DNA of 64,000 nucleotides from Oegoconia quadripuncta (GCA_949316235.1 OX438744.1:1364001-1428000); one strand, 5' to 3'. Numbered from the stretch's first letter, positions 40,221 to 51,193 are shown. Translations and numbers: made by a program. Notes: generated by a model not told the origin, from the sequence alone.

Positions 40221-41295
40221 ATGATAATACAATAACTTTGCTTAGTTTGGACATAGGAATAAAACATAGCTGTATATCTACTTATGACAACCCTGTTTAA
40301 AAAATCCACGAAATACTATGATTAAAAACTAACCATGTACGAAGCGAAATATCTCCTAACATTTAACCTAACCGGGTGTCACTCTGGACACCCGTGTGTC
40401 CTGATTCGAGTATCCAGATGCACAAACTGAGTTACGAGCGCTTCCTGTACTAAACAATGCCCATAACCTGAAAATATAACATAAAAGTACAAAGACATAT
40501 TGCATTGTCATCAGATTTTTTTTTTTTTTTTTTTTTAATACTAAGTACCTCCAACATTTATTTTTTGGAGCCTGTGCTTTCTAGTCTTCTCTTTCATACC
40601 AGTTCTCGCTTACATGCCTCTCGCACTTTCATGCCTCATACGATATCTTTCTTGCATTCATCTCATTCTTTCTCTTACAGGTGGATCTCCTGTCTACACT
40701 GCTCTATGCTGCGCTAGCTACAGTTCTTTTATTTTGTACAGGTATGATGATTTTATTTTAATGGAACACCTTATCTATTTTTATTTCCTTAATCTAGTTA
40801 CAGTATTGCTTATTTTCTACGGATTTTTATTATCATATTTTACATTAATACTTAGTTACTATGGGCTTATTATTATTTATTTATTTTATTTTGTCATCAG
40901 ATTACATAAGTATGCAATATTTCAACTCAGTTGAACAACGGGGTGTGTGTCAAATTCAAAATTGTATGGTTTGATTAGGCAGGGCCATAAAAAACTAAAT
41001 AAAAGTTTGTAATACCTAAATATGGGTCACAGAAACATTTAACTTCTATTTCACTTACCTAACATGCCCAATTTTTTTCCGGTATATCTACTTCTAGTTT
41101 ATATCTTAACCTCACATTATTTGAAGGCCACGTGAATCGTCACCACATGAAAGCATTTATTTTCAATTAGGTCCGGGTGACTTTAGATCTGTTAGCATAC
41201 TTAATAAAGATCCGCAAACAGAATCAGCTGGAGTAAATACAACGTTTTTGAATCCCGTTACCTCCAACTTAGCATAGGCGAGCGAGGGGAGCGTT
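40221..41295. other. unassigned; a T-run and one shared block
   Basis: A T-run lies at 40517-40536. CTATTTCACTTACCTAACATGC near 41046 is similar to 21613-21636. The overlapping hydrophobic frames at 40505-40934 come from T-rich DNA and have no domain I recognise. Confidence 0.35.
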
Positions 41296-42061
41296 GTGGA
41301 GTGGGGGGAGCGTGGAAAAACTGACAGATGTCAATCAACGCGCGCTCCGGTTTCCAAAATGGCGGAACGGACCCGGGAAATGAAGTCTACTTACTCTCGA
41401 GTTCTGGGTAAAGGAATTTTTGTAAATCAATTTCCAATGACGTGTCAATTTTCAATGTCTTATATAGATCCATATTACAATACAGAGGGACGCTCAAGTC
41501 AAAGTTTTATTTATTTGAGAAATAAGCAGTCTTATATCACAGACAAAGCGTTTAAGTAACGCTAAAATATATATTTTTTTTGTCTATTCCACGCCACATT
41601 CACAATAATATTACCTATAAGACTTCCCCTCTACTGGGAAAGCTTGTCGCGAATAGCCCAGCAATTTCCTGGAGCACAATACACAGGTAGCTGCGCTGGA
41701 TAAATAAGGAGATGGAATCTTGGAAATATTCCGTTCTGAAGCAGTGCTGATAAGAAAATATGTTCGTGAAATAAAATTTGGGCTGAAAGAGATTATTTTC
41801 GTCTCTATATAAGTTATCCCTGAAGGCTTTTGTATACTTAACTAATTATGGTGTCTTTACCTAGAACCTGGAAATGGGAACGTGGAGTTAGCTAGACAAG
41901 CCTCAAGTGACGGCCATTATCCGTATCTACTCGGATTGTATCCATCTTATGAAAGAATCTTGCTTTAGTTCCTGTTAGGAGTACTTTGATGAACGACCCA
42001 TCCAACAACGAACGATGGTTTTCGAAATGGTTCACAGTAATTTAAAGATAAAATTTAAGTA
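41296..42061. other. unassigned; GC-richer start
   Basis: An 87-codon frame at 41296-41559 was inspected; I see no domain or homology. Nothing else recognised. Confidence 0.3.
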
Positions 42062-42519
42062 TTAGGTCCTTACCTATGAAATTGGCGTTTTGTATGAAGA
42101 ATTTCATTAAAACTGTTTTCTCCATACAAACATTTTGGATTTTTTTAAATCCAAATTTAGCTAAACTTTGTGTGTATTATCGGATAACTTTAAGTTAAGT
42201 ATAGGCAGCGTTAATTTTTAAAAGTAACCGCTTTATTTTCATGTACATGCCCATTGTAAGCTGAATAAATGTTTTTCTTTCTTTCTTTATAAAAGTTTCA
42301 GCGAATCTAAGAAATGATTGAGCACATGAAAAGAGCTCTATTCATTTTTTTTTATTGTGTGATTTAGCCCAGAAATTAAAAAAATATTTCATGTGAAACC
42401 TTGAAATAATATTCCATTTTCCAAATAAAAAACAAATTTGGATACAGCTTCGAAAATCGCAGGAATTGGTACATATGATTAACACATCTAAAACTCCAAT
42501 TTCATAGGTAAAGACCCAA
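42062..42519 (-). mobile_element. MITE-J, inverted copy with LINE-tail insertion
   Basis: Ends TTAGGTCCTTACCTATGAAA and ...TTTCATAGGTAAAGACCCAA, with TA flanks. A 57-bp LINE tail sits at about 42235-42291. Confidence 0.87.
42235..42291 (+). mobile_element. very short LINE 3' end in MITE-J
   Basis: CATGTACATGCCCATTGTAA, GCTGAATAAATG and a (TTTC)n tail, bracketed by TTTAT on both sides (5-bp TSD). It is an extreme 5' truncation. Confidence 0.7.
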
Positions 42520-42623
42520 TATTTGTCTTGCTCATTCGTTCGGACGAAATATACAACTATCCCAATCTTATTTCGCGCGACGCACGTCCAACCATGTTAC
42601 TCTACGGCGGTAGCGTGCGTATA

Positions 42624-42649
42624 GCAATTTCATAGGTAAAGACCCAATA
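42624..42649. mobile_element. solo MITE-J terminal repeat
   Basis: GCAATTTCATAGGTAAAGAC CCAATA, the right terminus of MITE-J, 105 bases beyond the complete copy with unrelated sequence between. Confidence 0.6.
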
Positions 42650-42712
42650 CAACGGATACAGCATACAATACAATAATGCAGTGAATTTGAATTCATGTAA
42701 TTTCCATTCAAA

Positions 42713-43148
42713 ATCAAAATCAATCAAAATCAAAAAATGCTTTATTTTGTAGGTACACAGGGTACACTTAAAATAGTCAGATTTTACATTTTTAAAGCTA
42801 CTGCTTGTTCAAAAGGCAATTTTCCCCTGAGAAGAACAAGCAAGAAACTCGAGAGGTCGCTCTTTTAAAAAAAAGGTTTTTATATTACAAAATTATTAAT
42901 TATTATTTAATGTTATAATATTTCATTATTAATTGTGAAATAGCCTGGTTATGCGAACGGGCTGGTTATGTCCATGATTGTTTATCATCTAAATAATCTG
43001 ATATTTTATAATATGCTTTCTTAATAAGTTTCTGTTTTATAGTATCTTTAAATTTATTGAAAGGAAGATTTTGTATATCAACAGGAACTTTATTGAAAAA
43101 GCGTATACATAACCCTTTGAATCAATGAATTACTGACTTTGCGGAGAC
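42713..43148 (-). mobile_element. LINE-E, 5'-truncated
   Basis: Tail AATCAAAATCAAAAAATGC, 3' UTR and coding end to CTTTGAATCAATGAATTACTG. A 4-base duplication (ATCA/ATGA) disturbs the frame. Confidence 0.8.
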
Positions 43149-43390
43149 TGGACTGTGTGGACATTAACCGGTGACGCCATTTTGGATTACCAACAACTTT
43201 CCTCAAGGAACTTCGAATCGAATTCGATCAAAAAGTTTGATTACACATAAAAAATAAACTCTTCGGAAACAACCTTTAGTATGGAAGTCCAGCAATTTTC
43301 GACTGAATTCGGTTATAGTTAAAGTTGTTCGTAACCAGCAGTGGAGTCACCAGCCGAAAAGTGTTGGACTTACATATTAAAGGTAAATAA

Positions 43391-44123
43391 ATAAATATAT
43401 CCTTAGACATACACACAGCGCCATCTAGTTCCACAGTAAGCAACTATAGGCTTGTGTTGTGAATACTAGATGGTTGATATTTTTTTTTTTTTTTTTTTTT
43501 TAATTAGAATGGGATCGCTCTTGACCTTAATCTGGACTAATGTCGAGATAAGGTCTACGATGGAACGAGCTTTCCCAGAAGATGCCTATTTAACCTGACT
43601 TTAAAGAGCTGCGGGTTATATGCGATTGGAAACACAGACGGAGGCAATGCGTTCCACTCCTTAGCCGTGCGCATGAGAAACGAAGACCTAAAACGCTTGG
43701 TCCTTATAAATGGCACGTCAACTAAGTGCGGGTGATATCCTGCGGTACGTCTTGAATTTCGATGTAAGAACGGGGATGGCGGGATCAACTCATGCAGTAC
43801 TTCAGCACACTCTCCGAAATATATCCGATAGAAGATTGAAAGGCATGCGACTTTCCGTCGGTGTTCAAGGCTGTGTAGATGGGATTCTACCAACTCTAAT
43901 CCCATTCTAATTAAAAAAAAAAAAAAAAAAAAAAACTCTTTGTTGCCTATCAATCAAATAGATTTTTTTTTGTAAATAAATACTTATTATAAATGGAAAA
44001 CATTCTTCTCAGGTGCACATGTCCGTATTCATCACACAAACATATGCCCCTAGCGGGATTCGAACCGGCAACCTTTTGGTATAGCGGTCAGAGTTGCTAA
44101 CCACTACACCAAACAGGTCGTCA
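43391..44123 (-). mobile_element. tSINE-3, split by a foldback-ended LINE fragment
   Basis: The tail half at 43391-43479 and head half at about 43955-44123 (GGATTCGAACCGG, GGTCGTC) are complementary parts of one copy. Confidence 0.85.
43480..43936 (-). mobile_element. LINE fragment with inverted poly(T)/poly(A) ends
   Basis: The left end is a T-run of about 23 bases then AATTAGAATGGGAT; the right end is ATCCCATTCTAATT then an A-run of about 23. The ends are therefore 14-16 bp inverted repeats extended by homopolymers. Between them the minus strand encodes a LINE C-terminus of about 115 residues: EHRRKVACLSIFYRIYFGEC, TAGYHPHLVD, AKEWNALPPSVFP and KVRLNRHLLG, related to LINE-F and LINE-G tails. 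Confidence 0.75.
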
Positions 44124-44456
44124 AGAAAGGTGGTTTCAGAATAGTTAAAAGTTAACTATTATATGGGTAATCGTTTTTTTTTATTGAAGTGAAATTAAAA
44201 TGATAAATCTTACTCTCACAGAATTTACAATAATACGACCAGTCTAATATTAATACCTTAAACCTTATGCATGCTAATTAAACGAGGATACGAGTGAATA
44301 GACAAAATTCACTCATCGGAGAGAAAAATAATTAAGTTAGAAAAATTTGTCTGAATACGGGCGGGACAGCATAATTAAGCAGGGGCGTATGACTGTCATT
44401 TGCTGAGTTTTTCTCCTTGAGAATATCATGTTAGGTATATTTATTTATATTATGTA
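44124..44456. other. unassigned sequence
   Basis: Nothing recognised. Confidence 0.4.
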
Positions 44457-44638
44457 CTAGGTTTCGTGAAATAACTTCATCGCGAAAATTTGTTTATCCC
44501 GCGGGAACTGCTCACTTTATCGGTATAAAAACTATCCTATGTCTTAGTCCAGGGTCTTACCTATCTACCTTACCTGATTCTACCTTTACACCAAATTTCA
44601 TCAAATCCGTTCAGCCGTCTCGCCGTGATTGAGCAAAT
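44457..44638 (-). mobile_element. short Helitron, 5'-truncated
   Basis: CTAG at 44457-44460, then CGCGAAAATTTGTTTATCCC and the family body to GTGATTGAGCAA. The GC-rich 3' hairpin is mostly deleted. Confidence 0.7.
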
Positions 44639-44639
44639 A

Positions 44640-44800
44640 AATATCTTTTCTTTTTTTTTTTTTTATCTTTATCTTTATCTTTATCTTTATTTGCTCACCA
44701 AAATCTATCCAAAATGTACATTCAACTTACATACTAATACAAAGTAGATAAATATCAATTGTAACATTTTAAATACAGGTAAGATCATGGTGGACTGATC
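44640..44800 (-). mobile_element. LINE 3' end with (TTTATC)n tail
   Basis: A (CTTTAT)n array at 44664-44690 followed by TTGCTCACCAAAATC. Orientation is inferred from the tail. Confidence 0.5.
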
Positions 44801-45268
44801 ATGACGACTGAGGATGACATGGTGCACATGGTGGTGATGGACGGTCGTAAACAAAGGGTACCTTAAATTATTCATACTAAATAGTAACAATAAAAGAGTG
44901 ACTTATCTAAGTAGTGAATATACAAACAAACATCCAAAATTTCGCATTTAAACTCAAACTCAATACATTTATTGCATTCCTTATGTTTTGTTTTAATGAC
45001 ATTATAGTGTACTGTTTATATTACATTATATATTTTTTATGACATTATAGTGTAGTGATTTATAATATTAGTAAATATTAAAAATCCATTCTTAATAAAT
45101 ATTGCAATTTTTTTTGCACTTTTATGGGTAATAAAAAAAATTGTTTGTCCGAGGTTTTAGTTTCGGCCATTTATTCACGACACTCCAATTAGTTCTCGAG
45201 GATTCTAAGAGATGGCGCTGTTTTATTTACTAAGAAAAGCGCGAAAAAGATTTGTTCACGCGACCATA
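44801..45268. other. unassigned; short direct repeat
   Basis: GACATTATAGTGTA occurs at 44998 and 45041 as part of a roughly 43-bp imperfect tandem pair. Nothing else recognised. Confidence 0.4.
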
Positions 45269-45400
45269 TCTAACTAACTAATATTATCAATGCGAAAGTA
45301 TAGATGTTTGTTGCTTGCTCAATCACGGCGAAACAAATGAACGGATTTGAATGAAATTTGGTATATAAGTAGAACATACCCTGGTTTAAGGCATATAGTA
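45269..45400 (+). mobile_element. short Helitron, 3'-truncated
   Basis: Starts TCTAACTAACTAATATTATC with one extra CTAA unit, and follows the family to about 45400. The hairpin and CTAG end are absent. Confidence 0.72.
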
Positions 45401-45964
45401 TTATCTAAATCATTTGCGTTGGGATAATTATGCACTTTTGGATGCGATTGTACCTTACAAATATTCCTAGAACGCCCATTTGCAGGCCTTCACAGAATCT
45501 GATCCACTCACAACGGATTTAACCTTTAATGTGATATTAATATTTATCATTGTACGCTTTTACAAATAAAATATTAGAATACTTTTATATAATCAATGTT
45601 TCGAAAACATCACGCTCGCCCAGTAATTTATTTATTTTTCCAGAATAGGTACGCAAGGGTGTTTTAATAATAAAAATAAGGCCCATTACATTCTGCCTTT
45701 TGGCCATGCAAAATATAACAAATATTTAATTATAAGTAATTATAATTACCTATTATTAATTAACATACAATTTAAAATGTGTCATAACCCAATTTGCGAG
45801 GAACGTTAAAAATTTGTCAACATTAGAAAATTAATGTAAAATTTTCAAATGAATGTCAAAATCAATAAAAGGAAAGAAAGAAAACTTCTAGACAAACTTT
45901 ACTTTGCGGTATTTAAAAGTCAAAATTTATTTATGTTTGTCGTTAAAATCTTTGTATATTTTTT

Positions 45965-46277
45965 TTTTTCATTTTATGCACAACGGGTTCCTACCTGACC
46001 TCAATCACAACTGATGTTAATTGAAGAAGGTCGAAGGTGGAAGCGTACTGACCCGGAAACCCCAACACATTTGGGGGATTGACTATCTTATCTCTGACAA
46101 CCGGAACACAACAATGCTATTAACATTGCTACTTGGCGGCAGATTTAGATAAAATGGTGGTAGCTAGCCAGGCGGACATTTAAAATGCCCTACCACCAAC
46201 CAAAGCGAGTACTTAAATATGTACCCCGCTGGCGATCGAACCCGCTACCTCCGAATCGTAAACCGCATGTTGTTTAC
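45965..46277 (-). mobile_element. tSINE-1, near full length
   Basis: Complete through the B-box; the last bases of the head are damaged (TGTTTACGTTG). First unit of the tandem duplication. Confidence 0.88.
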
Positions 46278-46381
46278 GTTGTTCAAAATTTGTCAACATT
46301 AGAAAATTAATGTCAAATCTTCAAACGAATGTCAAAATTATAGAAAATTAGAAATTAGTAGTTAAAATCTTTGTACCTATT

Positions 46382-46525
46382 TTTTTTGCACAACGGGTTC
46401 CTACTTGACCTCAACCACACCTGATGTTAAGTGAAGAAGGTCGAAGGTGGAACGGTCGACTGGCTATCTTATCTCTGATAACCGGAACACAACAATGCTA
46501 TTAACATTGCTGTTTGATTTAGAAA
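46382..46525 (-). mobile_element. tSINE-1, partial, duplicated copy
   Basis: Tail (CAACGGGTTCCTACTTGACC) and a fragment of body with deletions, stopping at GCTGTTTGATTTAGA. Confidence 0.8.
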
Positions 46526-46530
46526 AGATT

Positions 46531-46920
46531 TCGTCATGATATACCCTTTTCATTACACGTTGTATACAGAACCCTTCAGAGCTCCACTCCGTCTTTTTTT
46601 TAATCGGGGAACGTTTCGGAAATGTTCCCGTCGCCCCATCACTACTCGCAATCCCAATTCGTGAGCAGGAAATGAAATGGCGGCACTATTCAGGCTGGAA
46701 TGGACGGGAATATTTAATATTTCTCCAGCCATCAATGTTTGATGTAGCCGCTAGCTTCATTTCCCGTTTACGCTCCTGAATTTGTGATTCAATGAGTTTT
46801 ATTTAAGACTGTTAAAGTTTGCTTCGGCGAATACTTTTTACTGAATACATCAATTTAAACGATTATGTGGTCATTCGATTAACCAGAAGGTGGATGTATA
46901 CTTTTTCGTCGAAACTTTGT
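46531..46920. other. unassigned sequence
   Basis: Nothing recognised. A 60-codon minus-strand frame has no identifiable domain. Confidence 0.35.
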
Positions 46921-47045
46921 AGTACGATCAAGTTTATAGATTAAGAGGGTTTATTTCGTCCAGTGGCTCCCTCATTGGATAGATTAAAACTTGTATTATG
47001 TTTCTTAGTGTAGTGCAATAAAGAATATTTTGTTTGTTTGTTGTA
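46921..47045 (+). mobile_element. LINE-like 3' end, copy 2
   Basis: AAGAGGGTTTATTTCGTCCA through GTGCAATAAAGAATATTTTG and (TTTG)n. Homologous to 32229-32305. Confidence 0.5.
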
Positions 47046-47559
47046 AGTTTGTATTTTCGAAGAGATTTTTTAATTTTTGACTTAGAGTATAGGCATGGGA
47101 ATTCCAACTACATTTTTTTTTAAATGCGCTTACGAACCTGCCAAAGGGCATCAGATTCTCATAACAATTAATTCAATTACCCGTTTTTTTTAAGAAAACC
47201 ATGAAATAAATCGGTAGTTTCTTTAAAAAAATACCAATTATATCGTGTATATATAGAGCGATACCTACACATTACAACTTATAACATTTTTATGATTTTT
47301 AGTATTAGAACTGTAGCAGTGTTCATTTATTACATCCATAGACAATATATTCCCGTAGCTATTACTTTTCATAGATTACGGATAAACCCAGTAGAAGAGT
47401 ATCTATAAATCTTTTTAGCAATTAAAATACTTTCGCAAAGATGATTGGCGCTCCGCGATACTTGACGGTTATATTTGCATGTGCGAAGGGGGGCAGACAG
47501 GTGTAAACCTACTTTTACAAATTTGAACAATGCTCTAGCTGAATCCGACAGCGGAGACG
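47046..47559. other. unassigned sequence
   Basis: Nothing recognised. Confidence 0.4.
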
Positions 47560-47703
47560 CTTTTTTTATGGTTAACTGGATATGCATTTGACCACAATCT
47601 CACCTGATGAGAAGTGAAGATGTGGCCGAAGGTGAAGCATGAGATCTCAGTAGATGCATATTCACCATGCTCTTGAAGATAGCAAGGTTGTAGGATTCAG
47701 GGA
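47560..47703 (-). mobile_element. LINE-F 3' end
   Basis: TTTTTTTATGGTTAACTGGA, the CACCTGATGAGAAGTG tail and the coding end corresponding to NLAIFKSMVN. Truncated at AGGATTCAGGGAAA. Confidence 0.75.
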
Positions 47704-47814
47704 AAAGGATGAGGAGTTAAAGCTAAAACACTATTATACCCACCCACATCCCACAGCATAGAAACGTCTAGTATTGGTCTTCTGAGGACTAGTTACGGAC
47801 CCACTCCATTAGTA

Positions 47815-47990
47815 GAATAGAATAGAATAGAATAGAATAGAATAGAATAGAATAGAATAGAATAGAAAAATTTTATTTGACCCAATAAACGACACACAAA
47901 CTAACATGATACAACTTCTTATACTTATATAAATTAACATTTCAAATAATTTTTTTTCTTCTTACAAACTAACTAATTTCATGGTAAATG
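47815..47990 (-). mobile_element. LINE 3' end with (GAATA)n tail
   Basis: An array of about ten GAATA pentamers at 47815-47865, then TTTTATTTGACCCAATAAAC and GACACACA, shared with 19012-19080. The array is the LINE's own tail. Confidence 0.7.
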
Positions 47991-48350
47991 AAATCACAAA
48001 AGAAAATAGAGTTCGATTCCTTAGACATATTTTCTGGTGTCGCAAAGTGGTGCCAAAAAGGTCTCCATCCCAGCATGAGTTGTAATTACGTAATAATAAC
48101 TACAACGCTGATTTTCAGAGGAGCCTCACATGACGCACGGACGTCAACCAACACAGACATTAAATACAAATTTATTAAAATACATTTATAATAAACGAAT
48201 TAAAATAAACAAAGATGACAATATACAGATAATTAATGTGAATGTGTTAATAGGTGGGAATAATAAACAACAGTGACCAATAATTTACCCTAAAATAATT
48301 TAATTTATTTATTGCCGATTTTCGAGTGATATGTATGTGGTAAATATCCT
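47991..48350. other. unassigned sequence
   Basis: Probably the upstream part of the preceding LINE fragment or another decayed element; contains GGTGTCGCAAAGTGGT also seen at 20692. Confidence 0.3.
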
Positions 48351-49012
48351 AGAGCGTCGGTGGCTCAGCGGTTAAGACGCGATCTCTTCTATGTATGTAT
48401 ACGCTTTTACAATAAGGTTCCGGTGGACATTCAAAATTTGCCTTTAAATAAATTTAAAACAACCATTAGGTAAACGGAAACTATGTGCCAAAGGCTATTT
48501 ATTATATAAAATTTCTGACTATCTGGATGATAAGAATGCGTGGACATGAACCGCTCGACAATATCCAGTATACATATTTTATTCTTATGTTTCTTTGACT
48601 TATTTAAAAAGAGCAACCCCGGAGTTTCTTGTTCGTTCTTCTCTGGAGAGACTGCCTAGTGAATGAGCGATAACTGTATGTCGTGACGATTTCAAATGTT
48701 ATTCTTATAACTTACGAAATAAAACATTTTTGATTTGATTCTCCCAATTTGAGAGGGCCGGATTCGATTCCCAGGCAAGCCATCTACCAATGAATTTTTA
48801 AATTATAATAGAATTACTTATGTGCATTTATCCGACTGGTCTTAGACGGTGATGGAAAACATCGTGAGGAAACCTGCATGTCTGAGAAATAAAAATTTTA
48901 AGGCATGTGAAGTCCCCAACCCGCATTGGGCTAGCGTGGTGGAGCATAGTCCATACTCTCATATACGAAGGAAGGCCATATGGGATGTTTACGGGCTGAT
49001 GATTATGATGCT
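48351..49012 (+). mobile_element. tSINE-4, split by LINE-E
   Basis: The head AGAGCGTCGGTGGCTCAGCG at 48351-48386 and the rest from 48742 (CTCCCAATTTGAGAGGG, B-box region GATTCGATTCCC) to ATGTTTACGGGCTGATGATT. The interruption falls inside the tRNA-like head, between A- and B-box. Confidence 0.85.
48387..48741 (+). mobile_element. LINE-E 3' end nested in tSINE-4
   Basis: Coding end KGYLLYKISDYLDDKNAWT-stop, 3' UTR GAGCAACCCCGGAGTTTCTT and end AAATAAAACATTTTTGATTT. Host flanks share TCTC. Confidence 0.82.
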
Positions 49013-49309
49013 GAAATTTATTATTAAGTTCTATCATGGCTTCATAAGATGTAATATTATCTTTTAAAAAGACTTAGAAGCAAGATCAATCACAAAGTGT
49101 CCGCTCTACTCCCTTTGTCCCACCTTTAGGCAAAAATGTAAATATATTCCAATACAGGTGAGCGTCTAGTGTGGATCGATGCTCTCATACAAAGAATGTA
49201 TTGTTGTGGATCGGGCAGGTATCTTTATTTGTTATATAGTTATATAGTTTTTGTTTATTAAATAAGTAATTGATTATTTAGGTATTTCATATCTGCATCT
49301 GTATTTTGC
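49013..49309. other. unassigned sequence
   Basis: Nothing recognised. Confidence 0.4.
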
Positions 49310-49477
49310 ACAACCTGCCTGTTCTATAAAGTTATACTCCTACACCCAAAGGTTGCCTGGAAGAGATCGCTCTTAGTGATAAGGCCGCCTAATTGTACTC
49401 TTTTCAGTATAGTGCTTTGTAAAACGTATGTTCTCCTTTTGTACAATAAAGTGTATTTGTATTGTATTGTAAGTGTA
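49310..49477 (+). mobile_element. RTE-type LINE 3' UTR
   Basis: The core reads CCAAAGGTTGCCTGGAAGAG, ATCGCTCTTAGTGATAAG and GCCGCCTAATTGTA, then ACAATAAAGTGTATTTGTA and the (TTGTA)n tail that runs into the array at 49478. Confidence 0.8.
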
Positions 49478-49645
49478 TTTGTGTTGTGTTGTGTTGTGTT
49501 GTGTTGTGTTGTGTTGTGTTGTGTTGTGTTGTGTTGTGTTGTGCTGTGTGTTGTGTTGTGTTGTGTTGTGTTGTGTTGTGTTGTGTTGTGTTGTGTTGTG
49601 TTGTGTTGTGTTGTGTTGTGTTGTGTTGTATTGTATTGTATTGTA
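49478..49645 (+). repeat. (TTGTG)n pentamer array, RTE tail
   Basis: About 30 TGTTG units with a single off-register piece (GTGCTGTGTG) at about 49541-49550. It is flanked on both sides by (TTGTA)n, the normal RTE tail repeat. Cysteine/valine and threonine/glutamine/histidine open frames over it are artefacts. Confidence 0.92.
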
Positions 49646-49762
49646 TCTGACAAGTATCTCAGAAAATTCCGGCATCTCGTTAAAGACAGTCTGATTTAAA
49701 CAACAATATTAGGTAACTACTTTAAAAAGGAAAAACCCGACAGCACATTTCAAATGTTGCTG

Positions 49763-49828
49763 ACGTCATGTTTAATTTTTATCCGACTGCCGCAGGAAGG
49801 AGGGTAATGTTTTTCGAGTGTATGTATG
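49763..49828 (+). repeat. repeat P fragment
   Basis: TTTTTATCCGACTGCCGCAG, GGAGGGTAATGTTTTTCGAG and (TATG)n. Cut short by tSINE-1. Confidence 0.6.
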
Positions 49829-49836
49829 TTTGGGGA

Positions 49837-50063
49837 CAGCACTGGCTATATCTCTGACAACCGGAACATAACAATGCTAATAACATTACTGTTTGGCGGC
49901 AGACATACTCGTATATAAAAGATGGTGGTAGCTAGACGGGCGGTCATTCAAAATACTCTACTACCAACCTAACCGAGTACTAAATATGTACCCCTCTGGG
50001 TATTGAACCCGCAACCTCCGAATCGTAAACCCTATGTTGTTCACATTGAGCCACGGAGGCGGT
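49837..50063 (-). mobile_element. tSINE-1, 3'-truncated, diverged
   Basis: Lacks the tail; body from CACTGGCTATATCTCTGAC and head to CACGGAGGCGGTT. More substitutions than most copies. Confidence 0.82.
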
Positions 50064-50070
50064 TACTGTT

Positions 50071-50605
50071 ATCTAACTAATATTATAAATGCAAAAGTTT
50101 GGATGTTGTTTGTTGCTCAATCACGGCTAAACAGATTAACGGATTTGGATGACATTTGGTATACAGGTACAATATACCCTTTATTAAAACATAGAATACT
50201 TTTTATCCCGATAAAATGAGTAGTTCCTGCAGGATTTCAATAAATTTAAAGATACTATAAAACAGAAAGTTATTAAGAAAGCATATTATAAAATATCAGA
50301 TTATTTAGATGATAAGCCCATTCGCATAACCAGGCTATTTCACAATTAATAATGAAATTTTATAATATAAAATAATAATTTTGTAATATAAAAACCTTTT
50401 TTTATAAGAGCGACCTCTCGAGTTTCTTGCTTGTTCTTCTCAAGGGAAAATTGCCTTTTGAACAAGCAGTAGCTTTAAAAATGTAAAATCTGACTATTTT
50501 AAGTGTACCCTGTGTACCTACAAAATAAAGCATTTTTTGATTTTGATAAACAAATTTTCGGGATAAAGTTATTCCAAGCAGGCGAAGCCGCGGGCGAAAA
50601 GCTAG
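50071..50605 (+). mobile_element. short Helitron split by LINE-E
   Basis: TCTAACTAATATTATAAATG at 50071 and the GCGAAGCCGCGGGCG hairpin with CTAG at 50602-50605. LINE-E occupies 50236-50546, after which the Helitron resumes with AAACAAATTTTCGGGATAAA. Confidence 0.87.
50236..50546 (+). mobile_element. LINE-E 3' end nested in a Helitron
   Basis: Coding end KKAYYKISDYLDD, then 3' UTR and terminus AAAATAAAGCATTTTTTGAT. Host flanks share GAT. Confidence 0.82.
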
Positions 50606-50968
50606 TATCCGAATAAATCATCCTCAATTCTGTAACGAATTCATCCAATAAAACCCTATCCGGATACTCCGGATCTACTTTGCGAGATAATTTAACCGCT
50701 ACAACATAAATTAATTTCGTTAACAACATTAATCTCGGTAACTCTTTAAACTTGCTAAGAGGTTAAAATTGATCATTAAGGATATCTTTATCTTGTCTTG
50801 ATAAAACGAATTTATACATTTTATCCCCGAAGTTTGAAGATGGTGAAAGTGTTTCATAGTACCTACTATGTTCGGGGTTACCACCGTTAAAATAAAATGT
50901 CGCAGTAGAAATGGGAAACACTCGTGGCGACGTCACTTAGAACTCGGCGAATATAATAAATAAATAAA
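50606..50968. other. unassigned sequence
   Basis: Nothing recognised. Confidence 0.4.
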
Positions 50969-51193
50969 TAAATATTTCGGACACTTACACCAATCATCTA
51001 GTTCCAAACTAAGCAATACATGTACTATGGAAACTAGATAACGGATAAACATACATAAATATTTATATAAACATCCAGGACTCAGGAATAAATGTTTATA
51101 TTCATCACACAAACATTTACCCGTCGCGGGATTCGAACCCGCAACCGTTGGTTTCGCTGACAGAGTCACTATCCACTATACCAATCGGTCGTC
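50969..51193 (-). mobile_element. tSINE-2, full length
   Basis: Complete minus-strand copy with B-box GGATTCGAACCC and an (AAAT)n tail at 50955-50972. Confidence 0.92.

Larger units (their letters stand above)
45805..46530. repeat. local tandem duplication carrying tSINE-1
   Basis: The unique sequence AATTTGTCAACATTAGAAAA TTAATGT begins at 45810 and again at 46286, each time followed by GTTAAAATCTTTGTA and then a tSINE-1 tail. So the second SINE arose by duplication of the block and not by a new insertion. Confidence 0.75.

Noticed and set aside
40505..40934. Hydrophobic frames resembling a membrane protein
   Set aside because: They arise from T-rich DNA following a T-run; amino acid bias follows base composition.
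41296..41559. 87-codon frame as a small protein gene
   Set aside because: No motif, and no sign of splice sites or neighbours supporting it. I cannot exclude it but cannot support it.
49324..49699. Long open frames (T/Q/H-N rich and C/V/L rich) on both strands
   Set aside because: They are translations of the (TTGTG)n array in all frames without stops, not proteins.
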